From assembly GCA_024508935.1 (NCBI GenBank), contig JANINW010000011.1, positions 147,812 to 211,811 of the forward strand: DNA of 64,000 bases, read 5' to 3'. Numbering within the stretch: position 1 is the first letter of the stretch; every line of letters starts with the position of its first letter. Origin of the DNA: Flavipsychrobacter sp. Its GTDB lineage: Bacteria > Bacteroidota > Bacteroidia > Chitinophagales > Chitinophagaceae. Both the position numbers and the translations under genes were made by a program. Positions 42,745 through 51,786 of this stretch are shown here, piece after piece. Under the pieces are notes generated by a model, which saw nothing but the letters and a program-made list of their open reading frames with translations, was not told where the DNA came from and made no database searches.

Positions 42745-43665
42745 TCAGGTGTTTGACTCAAATGCACGGGTAAATGCATATAGGTTAAATGCAGGCTGCT
42801 GCAATGCGTTAGCCAAAGCTTCAGACAATTTCCGCCGGTCAATATCTTTCATTCGCTTAGCCTGTATGATCTGCCAGCTCTTTTCTGTAAGCAGGTGCAC
42901 GCGTTTGGCAGGCAGTTCATTATGTTCATGCAAATAGGTTTCAATAGCATCAGCAAGTTCTGTTATTCCTTGTTGTACGGTAGCTACCGTTTTTACAACG
43001 GGTATTTCTTTACCATCTGCTGCTTTTTCATGCGCCATGATGCGCAGGTTGCGGTACAATGTTTCCGCAGATTCACGGTCGGCTTTATTTACCACAAAGA
43101 TGTTGGCTATTTCCATAATGCCGGCTTTTAAGGTCTGTACCTCATCTCCGGCTTCGGGTACTAAGGCTACAATAGTACAATCGGCAAGACCAGCAATTTC
43201 TACCTCACTTTGACCTACACCGACTGTTTCAACTATTACCAGGTCATAAGGTGCGTTTTTTACAAGGTCTGTTATCTCTATTATTTTAGGGTTTAGGCCA
43301 CCAAGGGCACCGCGGGTAGCTAAAGAGCGTATATATACATTAGGGTTGGTATAAAAATCGCTCATACGTATGCGATCGCCCAATATAGCTCCGTAATTAA
43401 AAGGAGAAGAAGGGTCAACAGCGATTACCGCTATCTTTTTACCTGCATCTACCCAATGGTGCAGCAATGCATTGGTCAGGGTACTTTTACCTGCTCCCGG
43501 GGGGCCGGTTATACCTATAACACGCGCGGCCTGGGTATGACTGAGCTGCAGCAGCAGGTCTTCATAACCGGGCAGTTCGTTCTCCAGCAAAGTAATACCT
43601 CTTGCCAAAGCTTTTACATCACCGGTTTGTATCTCTGCCAGAAGTTGTTTTATATTGCCTTGCAC
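42745..43665 (-). CDS. meaB: methylmalonyl-CoA mutase-associated GTPase MeaB (ArgK family)
   Basis: The 306-residue G3E GTPase has P-loop GPPGAGKST (54-62), switch and Mg regions SSPFNYGAILGDRIRM and VETVGVGQSEVEI, and NKADRE (base recognition). MeaB loads and protects adenosylcobalamin in methylmalonyl-CoA mutase. The mutase itself is not in this window. The start is GTG at 43665; no in-frame ATG exists between it and the upstream stop, nor early inside the conserved N-terminus. It is 11 bp before the WecB-like gene and divergent (44 bp) from the O-antigen-ligase-like gene. Confidence 0.92.
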   Translation of the reverse strand: MQGNIKQLLAEIQTGDVKALARGITLLENELPGYEDLLLQLSHTQAARVIGITGPPGAGKSTLTNALLHHWVDAGKKIAVIAVDPSSPFNYGAILGDRIRMSDFYTNPNVYIRSLATRGALGGLNPKIIEITDLVKNAPYDLVIVETVGVGQSEVEIAGLADCTIVALVPEAGDEVQTLKAGIMEIANIFVVNKADRESAETLYRNLRIMAHEKAADGKEIPVVKTVATVQQGITELADAIETYLHEHNELPAKRVHLLTEKSWQIIQAKRMKDIDRRKLSEALANALQQPAFNLYAFTRAFESNT

Positions 43666-43709
43666 TAAAAACTGGTTGTGTACGTTTTAAAGTTCAATAA
43701 TAAGCCTTA

Positions 43710-44963
43710 GTGAGCAAAACTACTTCTGTAAATAATAACGTGTTGTTGAAAACTAATGTGGCGTTGTTTTCTGCAATAGGCATGCTGGTAGGATTATTGA
43801 TATCCCGCAGCCTTTTGTCCTTTTTTATGATGGTGTTTGGGGTAATAGCTCTTTACGATATACATCCCCGGCGCTGGCTTAAGCATAAATTCTGGCTGTT
43901 GGGGCTTTGCTGGGTGGGCATATATATTATTTCATGGTTTTGGAGTGATGATACTGCTGCCTGGTACGAGCGGTGTACCGTAAAGCTGCCGGTACTGCTA
44001 TTCCCGCTGGCATTTCATTTTTTACCTGCATTTACGGCCCGGCAACTGAAAATATTTACGGTTGCTGTAGGCATAATACTCCTGTATTGCGCGGGGTATA
44101 GCGTCTCATTTTTTATTAAAGACCCGGCATATTACCTGGAACAGTACCGTATATCGCAGGTGTTGCCCACACCTGCAGGTGGAGATTATGTGCGTTTCAG
44201 TCTTACTGTCGCCTTGTTTTTTGTATGGTGTGCTTATGTATGGCCTGTTTTACACGCAAAAACACTTAAATGGTTTACAGGCTTTGTTATGGTGGTGATA
44301 GCCCTGTACCTGCATGTGCTTGCGGTGCGTACCGGCCTTATTGCTTTGTATATGTTTGTCGCAGGGTGGGGCATCTTCCTCGGGCTTAAAAAAAGCAAAT
44401 GGCTTGGTGTGGGTATCATTATTTTTTTGATGGGTGCGGCCTATTTAGGTGTCAACTATGTCCCTACGCTAAGAACCAGGTTTGGTTACCTTTCCTACAC
44501 CTACATGATGTATATGCAGGGAGAGCGTACGGGGAACTATAGCGACATGGGCAGGCTTATATCCTATAGCATAGCCGGCAAGATCATTAAGCAACATCCC
44601 ATTACCGGTGTAGGGGCAGGTGATATGCTCCCCGCTATGCAGCAGGGATATAAGCAGTGGTACCCCGATGTAGTACCTGAAAAGCAATTGCTGCCGCATA
44701 ACCAGTTTATGGTAGTGTGGCTGGGGTGCGGCATAATAGCTTTTTTAATATTTGTGTTTTGGTGTTTTTATCCGTTAAAAGTCATGAACAAAGGCAGGGA
44801 AGGTTTTTATCTGCTGATAGTATGGGCCATATTATTAGTGCCGCTTTTAGTAGAGCCTATGCTTGAGGTGCAATTTGGTGTATTCGTATATTTGTTCTTC
44901 CTGTTGTGGCAAAAGCACGCTATGGTGCATAAGGCTGCTTCAGCGAATATGTCTATTAATTGA
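43710..44963 (+). CDS. O-antigen ligase/polymerase-like membrane protein
   Basis: The 417-residue protein has about 11-12 membrane segments and a large periplasmic loop (about residues 265-335) with the WaaL/Wzy-type stretch QHPITGVGAGDMLPAM and PHNQFMVVWLGCG. Such proteins join or polymerise lipid-linked glycans on the outer face of the inner membrane. Its placement near the WecA/TagO-like and WecB-like genes supports a role in surface polysaccharide. The start is GTG at 43710, which is 15 bases after the transcription start predicted from TACGTTTT (43681-43688); the first in-frame ATG would remove the first helix. Ligase versus polymerase cannot be decided. Confidence 0.8.
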   Translation: MSKTTSVNNNVLLKTNVALFSAIGMLVGLLISRSLLSFFMMVFGVIALYDIHPRRWLKHKFWLLGLCWVGIYIISWFWSDDTAAWYERCTVKLPVLLFPLAFHFLPAFTARQLKIFTVAVGIILLYCAGYSVSFFIKDPAYYLEQYRISQVLPTPAGGDYVRFSLTVALFFVWCAYVWPVLHAKTLKWFTGFVMVVIALYLHVLAVRTGLIALYMFVAGWGIFLGLKKSKWLGVGIIIFLMGAAYLGVNYVPTLRTRFGYLSYTYMMYMQGERTGNYSDMGRLISYSIAGKIIKQHPITGVGAGDMLPAMQQGYKQWYPDVVPEKQLLPHNQFMVVWLGCGIIAFLIFVFWCFYPLKVMNKGREGFYLLIVWAILLVPLLVEPMLEVQFGVFVYLFFLLWQKHAMVHKAASANMSIN

Positions 44964-44968
44964 ACAGC

Positions 44969-45613
44969 ATGACTAATTTCATACCCATATTCCCCCTTGA
45001 TATAGTAGTATACCCCGGCGAGAAACTGAACCTGCATATTTTTGAACCAAGGTATAAGCAACTAATAGAAGAATGTATCGCCGATAAAAAGACTTTTGGC
45101 ATACCATCCGTACAAGATAAACGTATAGCAGAGTACGGCACACTAATGGAAGTAACAGAATTAGTACAGCGCCATGAAAATGGGGAAATGGATATCCGCA
45201 CCCGTGGTGTAAGTATTTTTCGTGTATTGGAAGTAGTAAAAGAGATACCCGACAAACTTTACAGCGGTGCAATAGTGAACTATCCTGAAAATGTGGTGGA
45301 CAAGGGGGATACCAAAATATCTAACCTGATAGTAAGTGAAGTACAGCGTTTATACGCCTTGTTGAATGTGCAGGACAAGTCCCCGGTAAAAGATAGTACC
45401 GTAAATTCTTATGAAATAGCGCATTTCGTAGGCTTGTCAAAGGAACAAGAGTATGAATTGCTGGGTATTTTTAATGAACTGCAGCGATTGGAGTACCTGC
45501 GCCGTCATCTAAATACGATTATCCCGGTAGTAAAAGAACTGGAAGAAGTAAAAGCCCGGATACAGCGAAACGGGCATTTCAGAGACTTATCATTAAATGA
45601 CCTTGATTTTTAG
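44969..45613 (+). CDS. LON N-terminal-like substrate-binding domain protein
   Basis: The 214-residue protein consists of a stand-alone LON substrate-binding domain: FIPIFPLDIVVYPGEKLNLHIFEPRY at the start, then GTLMEVTELVQRHENGEMDI and a helical C-terminal third. It lacks the AAA+ and protease domains of Lon. The role of stand-alone LON-domain proteins is mostly unknown; protein quality control is a reasonable guess. ATG at 44969 is chosen over a TTG three codons earlier. It starts 5 bp after the ligase-like gene and is followed by coaX after 98 bp. Confidence 0.85.
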   Translation: MTNFIPIFPLDIVVYPGEKLNLHIFEPRYKQLIEECIADKKTFGIPSVQDKRIAEYGTLMEVTELVQRHENGEMDIRTRGVSIFRVLEVVKEIPDKLYSGAIVNYPENVVDKGDTKISNLIVSEVQRLYALLNVQDKSPVKDSTVNSYEIAHFVGLSKEQEYELLGIFNELQRLEYLRRHLNTIIPVVKELEEVKARIQRNGHFRDLSLNDLDF

Positions 45614-45711
45614 GTAATTCTAAATTTTTTCGAGATATATCGCATTTTGTTTAAGCAGAATGCCGTTTTTTCTTATTTTGTACATCCGTTGTACCTACAA
45701 AAAAACTACTT

Positions 45712-46458
45712 ATGACTGTAAATCTATGCATTGATTGGGGTAATACCCTTGTAAAAGCTGCAATGTTTGATAGCAGCGGTGGACTAATAGAAACCCAGAC
45801 TTTTAATGAAACAGAAGCTATTTCACGGATAAACACTTTAATAGCAACTCATAAACCTGCAAAGGGTATCCTCTGCTCTGTGGTGAATCATCCGGCAGAG
45901 GTAGAGCAAATATTAAAAAGTGAACTGAAAGCATTTTTAAAATTGGATAGCAATACAAGGTTGCCTATTATGAATGCCTATAGCTCTCCGGGTACACTTG
46001 GCGCCGACAGGCTGGCACTGGCTGTGGGTGCTTACAATGCATATCCCGACAAAAATAGCCTGGTAATAAGCATAGGAACTACAATTACTTACAATTTTGT
46101 ACAGAAGAATAAAACTTTCCGCGGGGGTGCTATATCGCCTGGTATGGAAATGCGGTTTAAAGCACTGAATCATTATACCGACAAATTGCCGGAAGTGGAA
46201 GCAGATGGCGAATTGCTGATGCTGGGTTATGATACAGAGACCTGTATCCGCAGCGGTGTGGTATTTGGTATGGTGGCCGAAATAGACGGCATGATAGCTG
46301 ATTTTGCAGGTCAATACCCTGATTTTAACGCGGTATTAACGGGGGGTGGACAAGCCTTTTTTGCAAGCAAGTTGAAAAATAAGATATTTGCAGACCCTGA
46401 TTTGCTGCTAAAAGGGCTAAACCTAATTTTAAACTATAATGTGCCATTCACGCGCTAA
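45712..46458 (+). CDS. coaX: type III pantothenate kinase CoaX
   Basis: The 248-residue protein shows the ASKHA motifs of CoaX: LCIDWGNTLVKAAMFD (phosphate 1), GTLGADRLALAVGAYNAYP (pantothenate site) and VISIGTTITYNFV (phosphate 2), then GGAISPGMEMRFKAL. It phosphorylates pantothenate with ATP as the first step of CoA synthesis and, as known for type III enzymes, needs a monovalent cation and is not feedback-inhibited. The Gly-Asn-Thr loop is intact. The gene overlaps the downstream outer membrane protein gene by 20 bp, a gene order common in Bacteroidota (coaX, OMP, lptC). Confidence 0.94.
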   Translation: MTVNLCIDWGNTLVKAAMFDSSGGLIETQTFNETEAISRINTLIATHKPAKGILCSVVNHPAEVEQILKSELKAFLKLDSNTRLPIMNAYSSPGTLGADRLALAVGAYNAYPDKNSLVISIGTTITYNFVQKNKTFRGGAISPGMEMRFKALNHYTDKLPEVEADGELLMLGYDTETCIRSGVVFGMVAEIDGMIADFAGQYPDFNAVLTGGGQAFFASKLKNKIFADPDLLLKGLNLILNYNVPFTR

Positions 46459-47740
46459 ACGTCTTTTTACTCCTGCTATATTATTATTGACTGCGTTTTC
46501 GGCGGTTGCACAAAAATCAAATAACGAAAATTCTCCCTATTCAAGGGTGGGTATTGGTGAAAAGAGAAATGGTGTAAATACTATACTGAAAGGTATGGGC
46601 AGCATTTCATCTGCTTATACCAACCCGTTCTCTGTAAATACAGATAACCCTGCTTCTTATGCCTCGTTAAAATTGACCACTTACGAAGCTGGTGGTGAAG
46701 CAAGCACCAAAACGATTACGGGTTATGGCGAAAAATATAAGACAGGTATGGCTACCTTGTCTTATATGAATATCGGTATTCCTATCGGGAAGTATGCAGG
46801 TATTTGTATAGGGTTGCGCCCCGAAAACAGGGTATATTACCGTTTTGATGACACGGGTGCTATCTCCGGGTTTGGTAATGCTATAGCCAGCTACCAGGGT
46901 AAAGGTTCCCTTAACTACGGTTTCATTGGTGCTGCAGGTACTTTTAAAGGTTTCAGTATAGGTGCAAACTTTGGTTATTTGTTTGGCACTATTGTCAATT
47001 CCGATTATATCATTAGTACCGATCCTTTGAGTACTTCCAAGGTGAGTAATTCTGATTTTTCCCGTCATACACAAATAGGTGGTATTTACTGGAAAGGCGG
47101 CGTAATGTATGCACATGATCTTACCGAGGAATTGGCGATAAGGGTAGGAGGTACTGTGACACTAAGCCAGGATCTGAATGCAAGCCGCGACGAATATTGG
47201 ATCACCACCTCACAATCTATAGTTTCAAACTCTTCTACAGGCGAATTTTTAAAAGATACAGCTAAAACAATCAACCTGAAAAGCACTATTACATTACCGA
47301 TGACTTATAGTGCCGGTGTACAGTTGGTAGGAACAGACCAGTGGATGGCAGGTGTTGATTTTACTTCGGCCAACTGGAGCCAGTTCAGGAATTTCGGTGC
47401 AGTAGACTCTTTAGCTACTTCTACTTACAAAATAAGTGTAGGTGGCCAGATAACACCCAATGCATCTTCCATGCATAAATACCTTCAGCGAGTTACTTAT
47501 CGTTTAGGTTTTTATTATGGTACGGATTATGTAAGGCTACATAATACAGATATGAATTATTATGCAGTAACTGCGGGCTTAAGCCTGCCGTTCAAGCGTA
47601 GTACAGATCGCATCCATGCTTCGTTTGAAGTTGGACAACGCGGTACAGAAGCAAATGGTATGCTTAAAGAAACATTTGTACGCTTTGGTTTAGGCTTATC
47701 ATTGAATGATAAGTGGTTCATTAAACGCAAATATGATTAA
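46439..47740 (+). CDS. outer membrane beta-barrel protein (FadL/PorV-like)
   Basis: The 433-residue protein has a signal peptide (cleavage near AFSAVAQ) and alternating strand patterns ending KWFIKRKYD, as in outer membrane barrels. The N-terminal NSPYSRVGIGEKRNG and DNPASYASLKLTTYEAGG segments match a Bacteroidota family of unknown function usually encoded beside coaX and lptC. Transport of hydrophobic compounds (FadL-like) or a structural role are possible. The ATG at 46439 overlaps coaX by 20 bp, so translation is probably coupled. The end overlaps the lptC start. Confidence 0.8.
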   Translation: MCHSRAKRLFTPAILLLTAFSAVAQKSNNENSPYSRVGIGEKRNGVNTILKGMGSISSAYTNPFSVNTDNPASYASLKLTTYEAGGEASTKTITGYGEKYKTGMATLSYMNIGIPIGKYAGICIGLRPENRVYYRFDDTGAISGFGNAIASYQGKGSLNYGFIGAAGTFKGFSIGANFGYLFGTIVNSDYIISTDPLSTSKVSNSDFSRHTQIGGIYWKGGVMYAHDLTEELAIRVGGTVTLSQDLNASRDEYWITTSQSIVSNSSTGEFLKDTAKTINLKSTITLPMTYSAGVQLVGTDQWMAGVDFTSANWSQFRNFGAVDSLATSTYKISVGGQITPNASSMHKYLQRVTYRLGFYYGTDYVRLHNTDMNYYAVTAGLSLPFKRSTDRIHASFEVGQRGTEANGMLKETFVRFGLGLSLNDKWFIKRKYD

Positions 47741-48323
47741 TAAGGTTTTTACTAAAATATTGCATTATACCCGGAGCTATTTTCCGGGTGTTTTGTTTTT
47801 ACTCTTATTAATAGGTTCTTGCCGTAATGATCCGAAAGAGATCAAGGCTTTGGTAAGTAAAAGCGCCCTGCAGGAAGACAAAGCTTATGACGTGACTTTT
47901 ATTATCAGTGAGCATGGTGTGGCCAAGGTGCGTATTTATGCCAAAGAATTCATCCGGAACGATGTGGCTAAGCCACCGTTCACCGATATGAAAAAATCTA
48001 TCAAGGTTGAGTTTTTTGACGATAGCCTGCATGTCACCAATACACTTACCGCACACTATGCCAGGTACTATGAAAAGCAAGGAAATGTATTGCTCCGCGA
48101 CAGCATCGTAGTAAAAAACATAAAAGGGGAGACCCTTAAAACACAGGAATTGGTGTGGAACCAAAACATAAAAAAATATTTTACCGAGAAACCGGTAAGT
48201 ATACAAACCCCCACCCAGATATTGTATGGCGATGGCCTGGAAGCAAATGAAGACTTTAGCTGGTACGAAATAAAACACCCAACAGGGGTAGTACAGGTAA
48301 ATAAAAGCGAATTGCCCCAGTAA
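47733..48323 (+). CDS. lptC: LPS export protein LptC
   Basis: The 196-residue protein has an N-terminal hydrophobic segment ending in LLLLIGSCRND, a plausible lipobox, followed by an LptC-type beta-jellyroll domain (AKVRIYAKEFIRN, VEFFDDSLHVTNTLTAHYARYYEKQGNVLLRD). LptC is part of the periplasmic bridge that carries lipopolysaccharide from LptBFG to LptA. ATG at 47733 gives a normal leader and overlaps the preceding gene by 8 bp (ATGATTAA); an ATG at 47706 would add nine polar residues. Lipidation, if real, is a Bacteroidota variation, since E. coli LptC keeps its membrane helix. Confidence 0.85.
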   Translation: MINKVFTKILHYTRSYFPGVLFLLLLIGSCRNDPKEIKALVSKSALQEDKAYDVTFIISEHGVAKVRIYAKEFIRNDVAKPPFTDMKKSIKVEFFDDSLHVTNTLTAHYARYYEKQGNVLLRDSIVVKNIKGETLKTQELVWNQNIKKYFTEKPVSIQTPTQILYGDGLEANEDFSWYEIKHPTGVVQVNKSELPQ

Positions 48324-48365
48324 TATTCACCCCTTATTCCCCTATAAGACTTAGCTTCTATTTGC

Positions 48366-48373
48366 TATTTTTG
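48366..48373 (+). promoter_or_regulatory. -7 box of DPP7-type peptidase gene
   Basis: TATTTTTG fits TAnnTTTG, 53 bp before the ATG at 48419. No clear -33 element at the expected distance. Confidence 0.4.
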
Positions 48374-48418
48374 CGGCTCTGATATTGTATTCTTTTTAAA
48401 TATTGTAATTAGTAACAA

Positions 48419-50572
48419 ATGAAGAAATTATTATTGTCGCTGCTGGCGGTTGCTTACCTGTTTTCCGCGCGTGCAGACGAAGGCATGTGGATTCCCATGC
48501 TCATCGGTAAGAATTATGATGAGATGGTACGTATGGGCCTGAAACTATCTAAAGAAGACCTGTACAGCATCAACCACAGCAGCCTTAAAGACGCAGTAGT
48601 GCAATTCAACGGCGGTTGTACCGGGGAGATCATTTCCGGTAACGGTCTGCTGATAACCAATCACCACTGCGGTTATGGCGCCATTACAGCTTTAAGCACG
48701 GTAGAAAAGAACTACCTTGACAATGGCTTTTGGGCCTATAGTTACGACCAGGAACTGCCTGCAAAAGATGTTAGCGTACTCTTCCTCGACCATATTGAAG
48801 ATGTGACTGCTCAAATAAATAAGGCTACCGGCAAGTTGAAAGGAGACAAATGGAATAAAAAATATGAAGAGGTAAGGAAGAAGATAGAAGAAAAAGCCGC
48901 ACAGGATAAAAAATATGTAGCTAACGTAAAGGATTTCTTCAACGGCAATCAGTATCTGCTGCTGGTTTACAAAAAGTATACAGATATACGCCTGGTAGGT
49001 ACACCTCCAAAATCTATGGGTAAGTTTGGCGGCGATACCGACAACTGGATGTGGCCAAGGCATACAGTTGACTTCTCTATGTTCCGTGTATACGCAGGCA
49101 AAGACAATCAGCCTGCAGAGTATGCAAAAGACAACCAGCCTTATAAAGCAGCCAAATCTCTGCCTGTTTCAATTGCAGGTGTTAAGGAGAACGATTACAC
49201 AATGATATTTGGTTACCCTGGCCGTACCAACCGCTACGAGATATCTGCCGGGGTTGATATGGCGCTTACAGAAGTAAATCCTTCTATCGTTAATATCCGT
49301 ACCAAACGCCTGGAAATCATGCACAGGCATATGCAGCAGGATAAAGCTGTGTACCTGAAGCTAACCGCTTTGTACCAAAACATCTCTAACTACTGGAAGT
49401 ATTTTATAGGCCAGACAGAACAATTGAAACGCCTGCATGTAGTTGAAGAGAAGGCTGCCAATGAAAAGGCGTTCACTAAATGGGCTGTAAAAAATGCTCC
49501 TGAATACAAAAGCGTAGTAGCCCAGTACAGCAATGTCTACAGTGCTTACAAGCCATACGCCAAGCATATCACTTATTATTCCGAATGCTTCAAAGCCCCG
49601 AATATTACTAAAATAGCATCTGCGCTTGAGCCTTTATATAAAGAATTGGCTAAGAAAAATCCGAATGAGGATACGATCAAAAAACATGTCGATGCGCTGA
49701 AATCTGCACGTAAAGCCAATATCAAATCTTTTGATAAGGCCACAGATAAAGAGCTGTTTGCCGAGATGACTAAAATGTTCTACAATGATATCCCTAAAGG
49801 GCAGCACCCGGATATTTACCAGCGTATTATCTTCAAAAAATTTGGCGCTACTAGCCAGGATAAGACTTTTAATGATTATGCCGATTATGTATTCAACAAT
49901 ACCTTCCTGCTGGATAGTAACCAGTTCAATGCGTTTGTAAAAAACCCAACTATAGAGCAAATAGAAAAGGACGCAGCTGCAGACTATGCAATGAGTTTTA
50001 TCCGCAATTACAAGGATAATTATGAGCCTAAGTATGATGCTTATGTGGCTGGTAAAAAAGACCTGAGCAAAAAATATGTAAAGGGCTTGATGGATATGAA
50101 CAGGAACAAACTGTTCTACCCGGATGCTAACTCTACTATGCGTATCACTTACGGTAAAGTTTCAGGATATACACCGCAGGATGCCGTGCACTATGATTAT
50201 TTCACTACGCTGGATGGTTATATTGCCAAATACAAACCTAATGATGAAGAATTTGATGCGCCAAAAGAGCTGCTGGACTTGTATGCTAAAAAGGATTATG
50301 GCCGCTATGCAGATGCGGATGGCTCTTTACATACCTGTTTCATAACTACCAATGATATTACCGGTGGCAATTCAGGCAGTCCGATCATTAACGGCAATGG
50401 GGAGTGGGTAGGTATTGCTTTTGATGGTAACTGGGAAGCTATGAGCGGCGATATAGCTTTTGATAAAAACTATAAACGTACTATTTGCACAGATGCCCGC
50501 TTTATCTTGTTTGTTATCGAGAAAATGGGTAAGGCGCACAATCTTATAGAAGAAATGGACATCAGGAAATAA
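48419..50572 (+). CDS. S46 family dipeptidyl peptidase, DPP7-type specificity
   Basis: The 717-residue protein has a signal peptide (cleavage near SARA) and full S46 length. The catalytic triad is visible: His82/83 in ITNHHCGYG, Asp218 in PRHTVDFSMF and Ser652 in GGNSGSPI. In this family the residue 18 positions after the Ser selects the side chain at P1: Arg gives DPP11 (acidic), Gly gives DPP7 (hydrophobic). Here it is Gly670, in AFDGNWEAMSGD, so DPP7-type specificity is expected. It removes N-terminal dipeptides in the periplasm and feeds peptide nutrients. It shares a bidirectional terminator with mqnE. Confidence 0.93.
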   Translation: MKKLLLSLLAVAYLFSARADEGMWIPMLIGKNYDEMVRMGLKLSKEDLYSINHSSLKDAVVQFNGGCTGEIISGNGLLITNHHCGYGAITALSTVEKNYLDNGFWAYSYDQELPAKDVSVLFLDHIEDVTAQINKATGKLKGDKWNKKYEEVRKKIEEKAAQDKKYVANVKDFFNGNQYLLLVYKKYTDIRLVGTPPKSMGKFGGDTDNWMWPRHTVDFSMFRVYAGKDNQPAEYAKDNQPYKAAKSLPVSIAGVKENDYTMIFGYPGRTNRYEISAGVDMALTEVNPSIVNIRTKRLEIMHRHMQQDKAVYLKLTALYQNISNYWKYFIGQTEQLKRLHVVEEKAANEKAFTKWAVKNAPEYKSVVAQYSNVYSAYKPYAKHITYYSECFKAPNITKIASALEPLYKELAKKNPNEDTIKKHVDALKSARKANIKSFDKATDKELFAEMTKMFYNDIPKGQHPDIYQRIIFKKFGATSQDKTFNDYADYVFNNTFLLDSNQFNAFVKNPTIEQIEKDAAADYAMSFIRNYKDNYEPKYDAYVAGKKDLSKKYVKGLMDMNRNKLFYPDANSTMRITYGKVSGYTPQDAVHYDYFTTLDGYIAKYKPNDEEFDAPKELLDLYAKKDYGRYADADGSLHTCFITTNDITGGNSGSPIINGNGEWVGIAFDGNWEAMSGDIAFDKNYKRTICTDARFILFVIEKMGKAHNLIEEMDIRK

Positions 50573-50588
50573 CTGCATGTATATAAGT

Positions 50589-50616
50589 AAAAAGCCCTGC
50601 AATTGCAGGGCTTTTT
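50589..50616. terminator. bidirectional terminator
   Basis: A 13-bp perfect stem (AAAAAGCCCTGCA / TGCAGGGCTTTTT) with a 2-base centre lies between the convergent stops of the DPP7-type gene (50572) and mqnE (50635). Confidence 0.92.
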
Positions 50617-50634
50617 ATATTCTTAGATTTTTTA

Positions 50635-51783
50635 TCAGGCTACCGTTTCTTCGTACACCTTCAGTTCGTTATACAATGTATCACGCTCCACCGGTATCTT
50701 TCCTACAGTGGTTATCAGGTCGCAAAGATCCTCTGTGCTCATGGCAGGGGTCTGTTCTTCTGATCCGGCCATAGAGTATATTTTGGTTGTATCGTCTATT
50801 GTGCCATCCAGGTCATTCACACCAAAAGATAATGTAAGCTGGGCGGTTTGCCTTCCCAGCATAGGCCAGTAAGCTTTAAGGTTACGGAAATTATCCATAA
50901 ATACCCTGGCAATAGCATACATCCGTAAGTCTTCGATTATAGAAACCTCGCTGATATGCGACATATCATTATCCTTGTTGCGGAATTTCAGCGGGATAAA
51001 ACAGTTGAAGCCATGGGTTTTATCCTGCAAAGCACGCAGCCGGCTCATATGGTCTACACGGTGCTCATATTTTTCAATATGACCGTACAACATAGTAGCA
51101 TTGGTATGCATGCCCAGTTTATGAGCCGTCTCATGTATGTACAGCCAGCCGTCTCCGTCTACTTTATCCGCACAGATAATATTGCGAACATCAGGGTGGA
51201 ATATCTCGGCTCCGCCACCCGGTAAAGATTGCAAGCCGGCATCTTTAAGCTTTTGCATGCCTTCTTCGGTGGTGAGTTTGGCTTTGCGGAACATATAATC
51301 CAATTCTACAGCTGTGAAACCTTTTATATGCAGGCCAGGCCTGTGCTCCCTGATTTTGCTTACCAGCTCACAGAAAAACTCCAGGTTCATTTTAGGATGA
51401 ACGCCGCCAACGATATGCACTTCCGTTACCGGCTGGCCATCGTACTTGCGTACTATGTCCAGCATCTGTTCCATGCTCATTTCCCAGCCGTCATCGCGAT
51501 GCTTGTACTGGCGCGAATAAGAGCAGAAATTGCAGGTGAACACGCAAACATTTGTGGGTTCAATATGAAAATTACGGTTGAAATAAACTTTATTCCGGTG
51601 CAGATCTTGCGCTATATGGTTAGCCAATGCACCCACAAAACCCAGTTCTCCTTTTTCAAAAAGCAAAACGCCTTCCTCTTCGGTAAGGCGTTGTTTGCTA
51701 TATACTTTCTCTGCTATTGCAAGCAGGCTTTTGTCTAAACTGGTATCTTTTAAAACTGTTTCTATACTACTAGCAGGAATCAT
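50635..51783 (-). CDS. mqnE: aminofutalosine synthase MqnE
   Basis: The 382-residue radical-SAM enzyme has the CX3CX2C cluster at Cys80, Cys84 and Cys87 (TNVCVFTCNFCSYSR) and the MqnE-specific stretches VGGVHPKMNLEFF, LPGGGAEIFHPDVR and FIPLKFRNKDNDMS. It joins an adenosyl radical to the 3-carboxyvinyl benzoate precursor to give aminofutalosine, a step of the futalosine route to menaquinone. Other mqn genes are not in the window. It starts 3 bp after the M43 protease gene, so the two may share a transcript although their functions look unrelated. The ATG at 51783 is clear. Confidence 0.94.
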   Translation of the reverse strand: MIPASSIETVLKDTSLDKSLLAIAEKVYSKQRLTEEEGVLLFEKGELGFVGALANHIAQDLHRNKVYFNRNFHIEPTNVCVFTCNFCSYSRQYKHRDDGWEMSMEQMLDIVRKYDGQPVTEVHIVGGVHPKMNLEFFCELVSKIREHRPGLHIKGFTAVELDYMFRKAKLTTEEGMQKLKDAGLQSLPGGGAEIFHPDVRNIICADKVDGDGWLYIHETAHKLGMHTNATMLYGHIEKYEHRVDHMSRLRALQDKTHGFNCFIPLKFRNKDNDMSHISEVSIIEDLRMYAIARVFMDNFRNLKAYWPMLGRQTAQLTLSFGVNDLDGTIDDTTKIYSMAGSEEQTPAMSTEDLCDLITTVGKIPVERDTLYNELKVYEETVA

Positions 51784-51786
51784 CTT

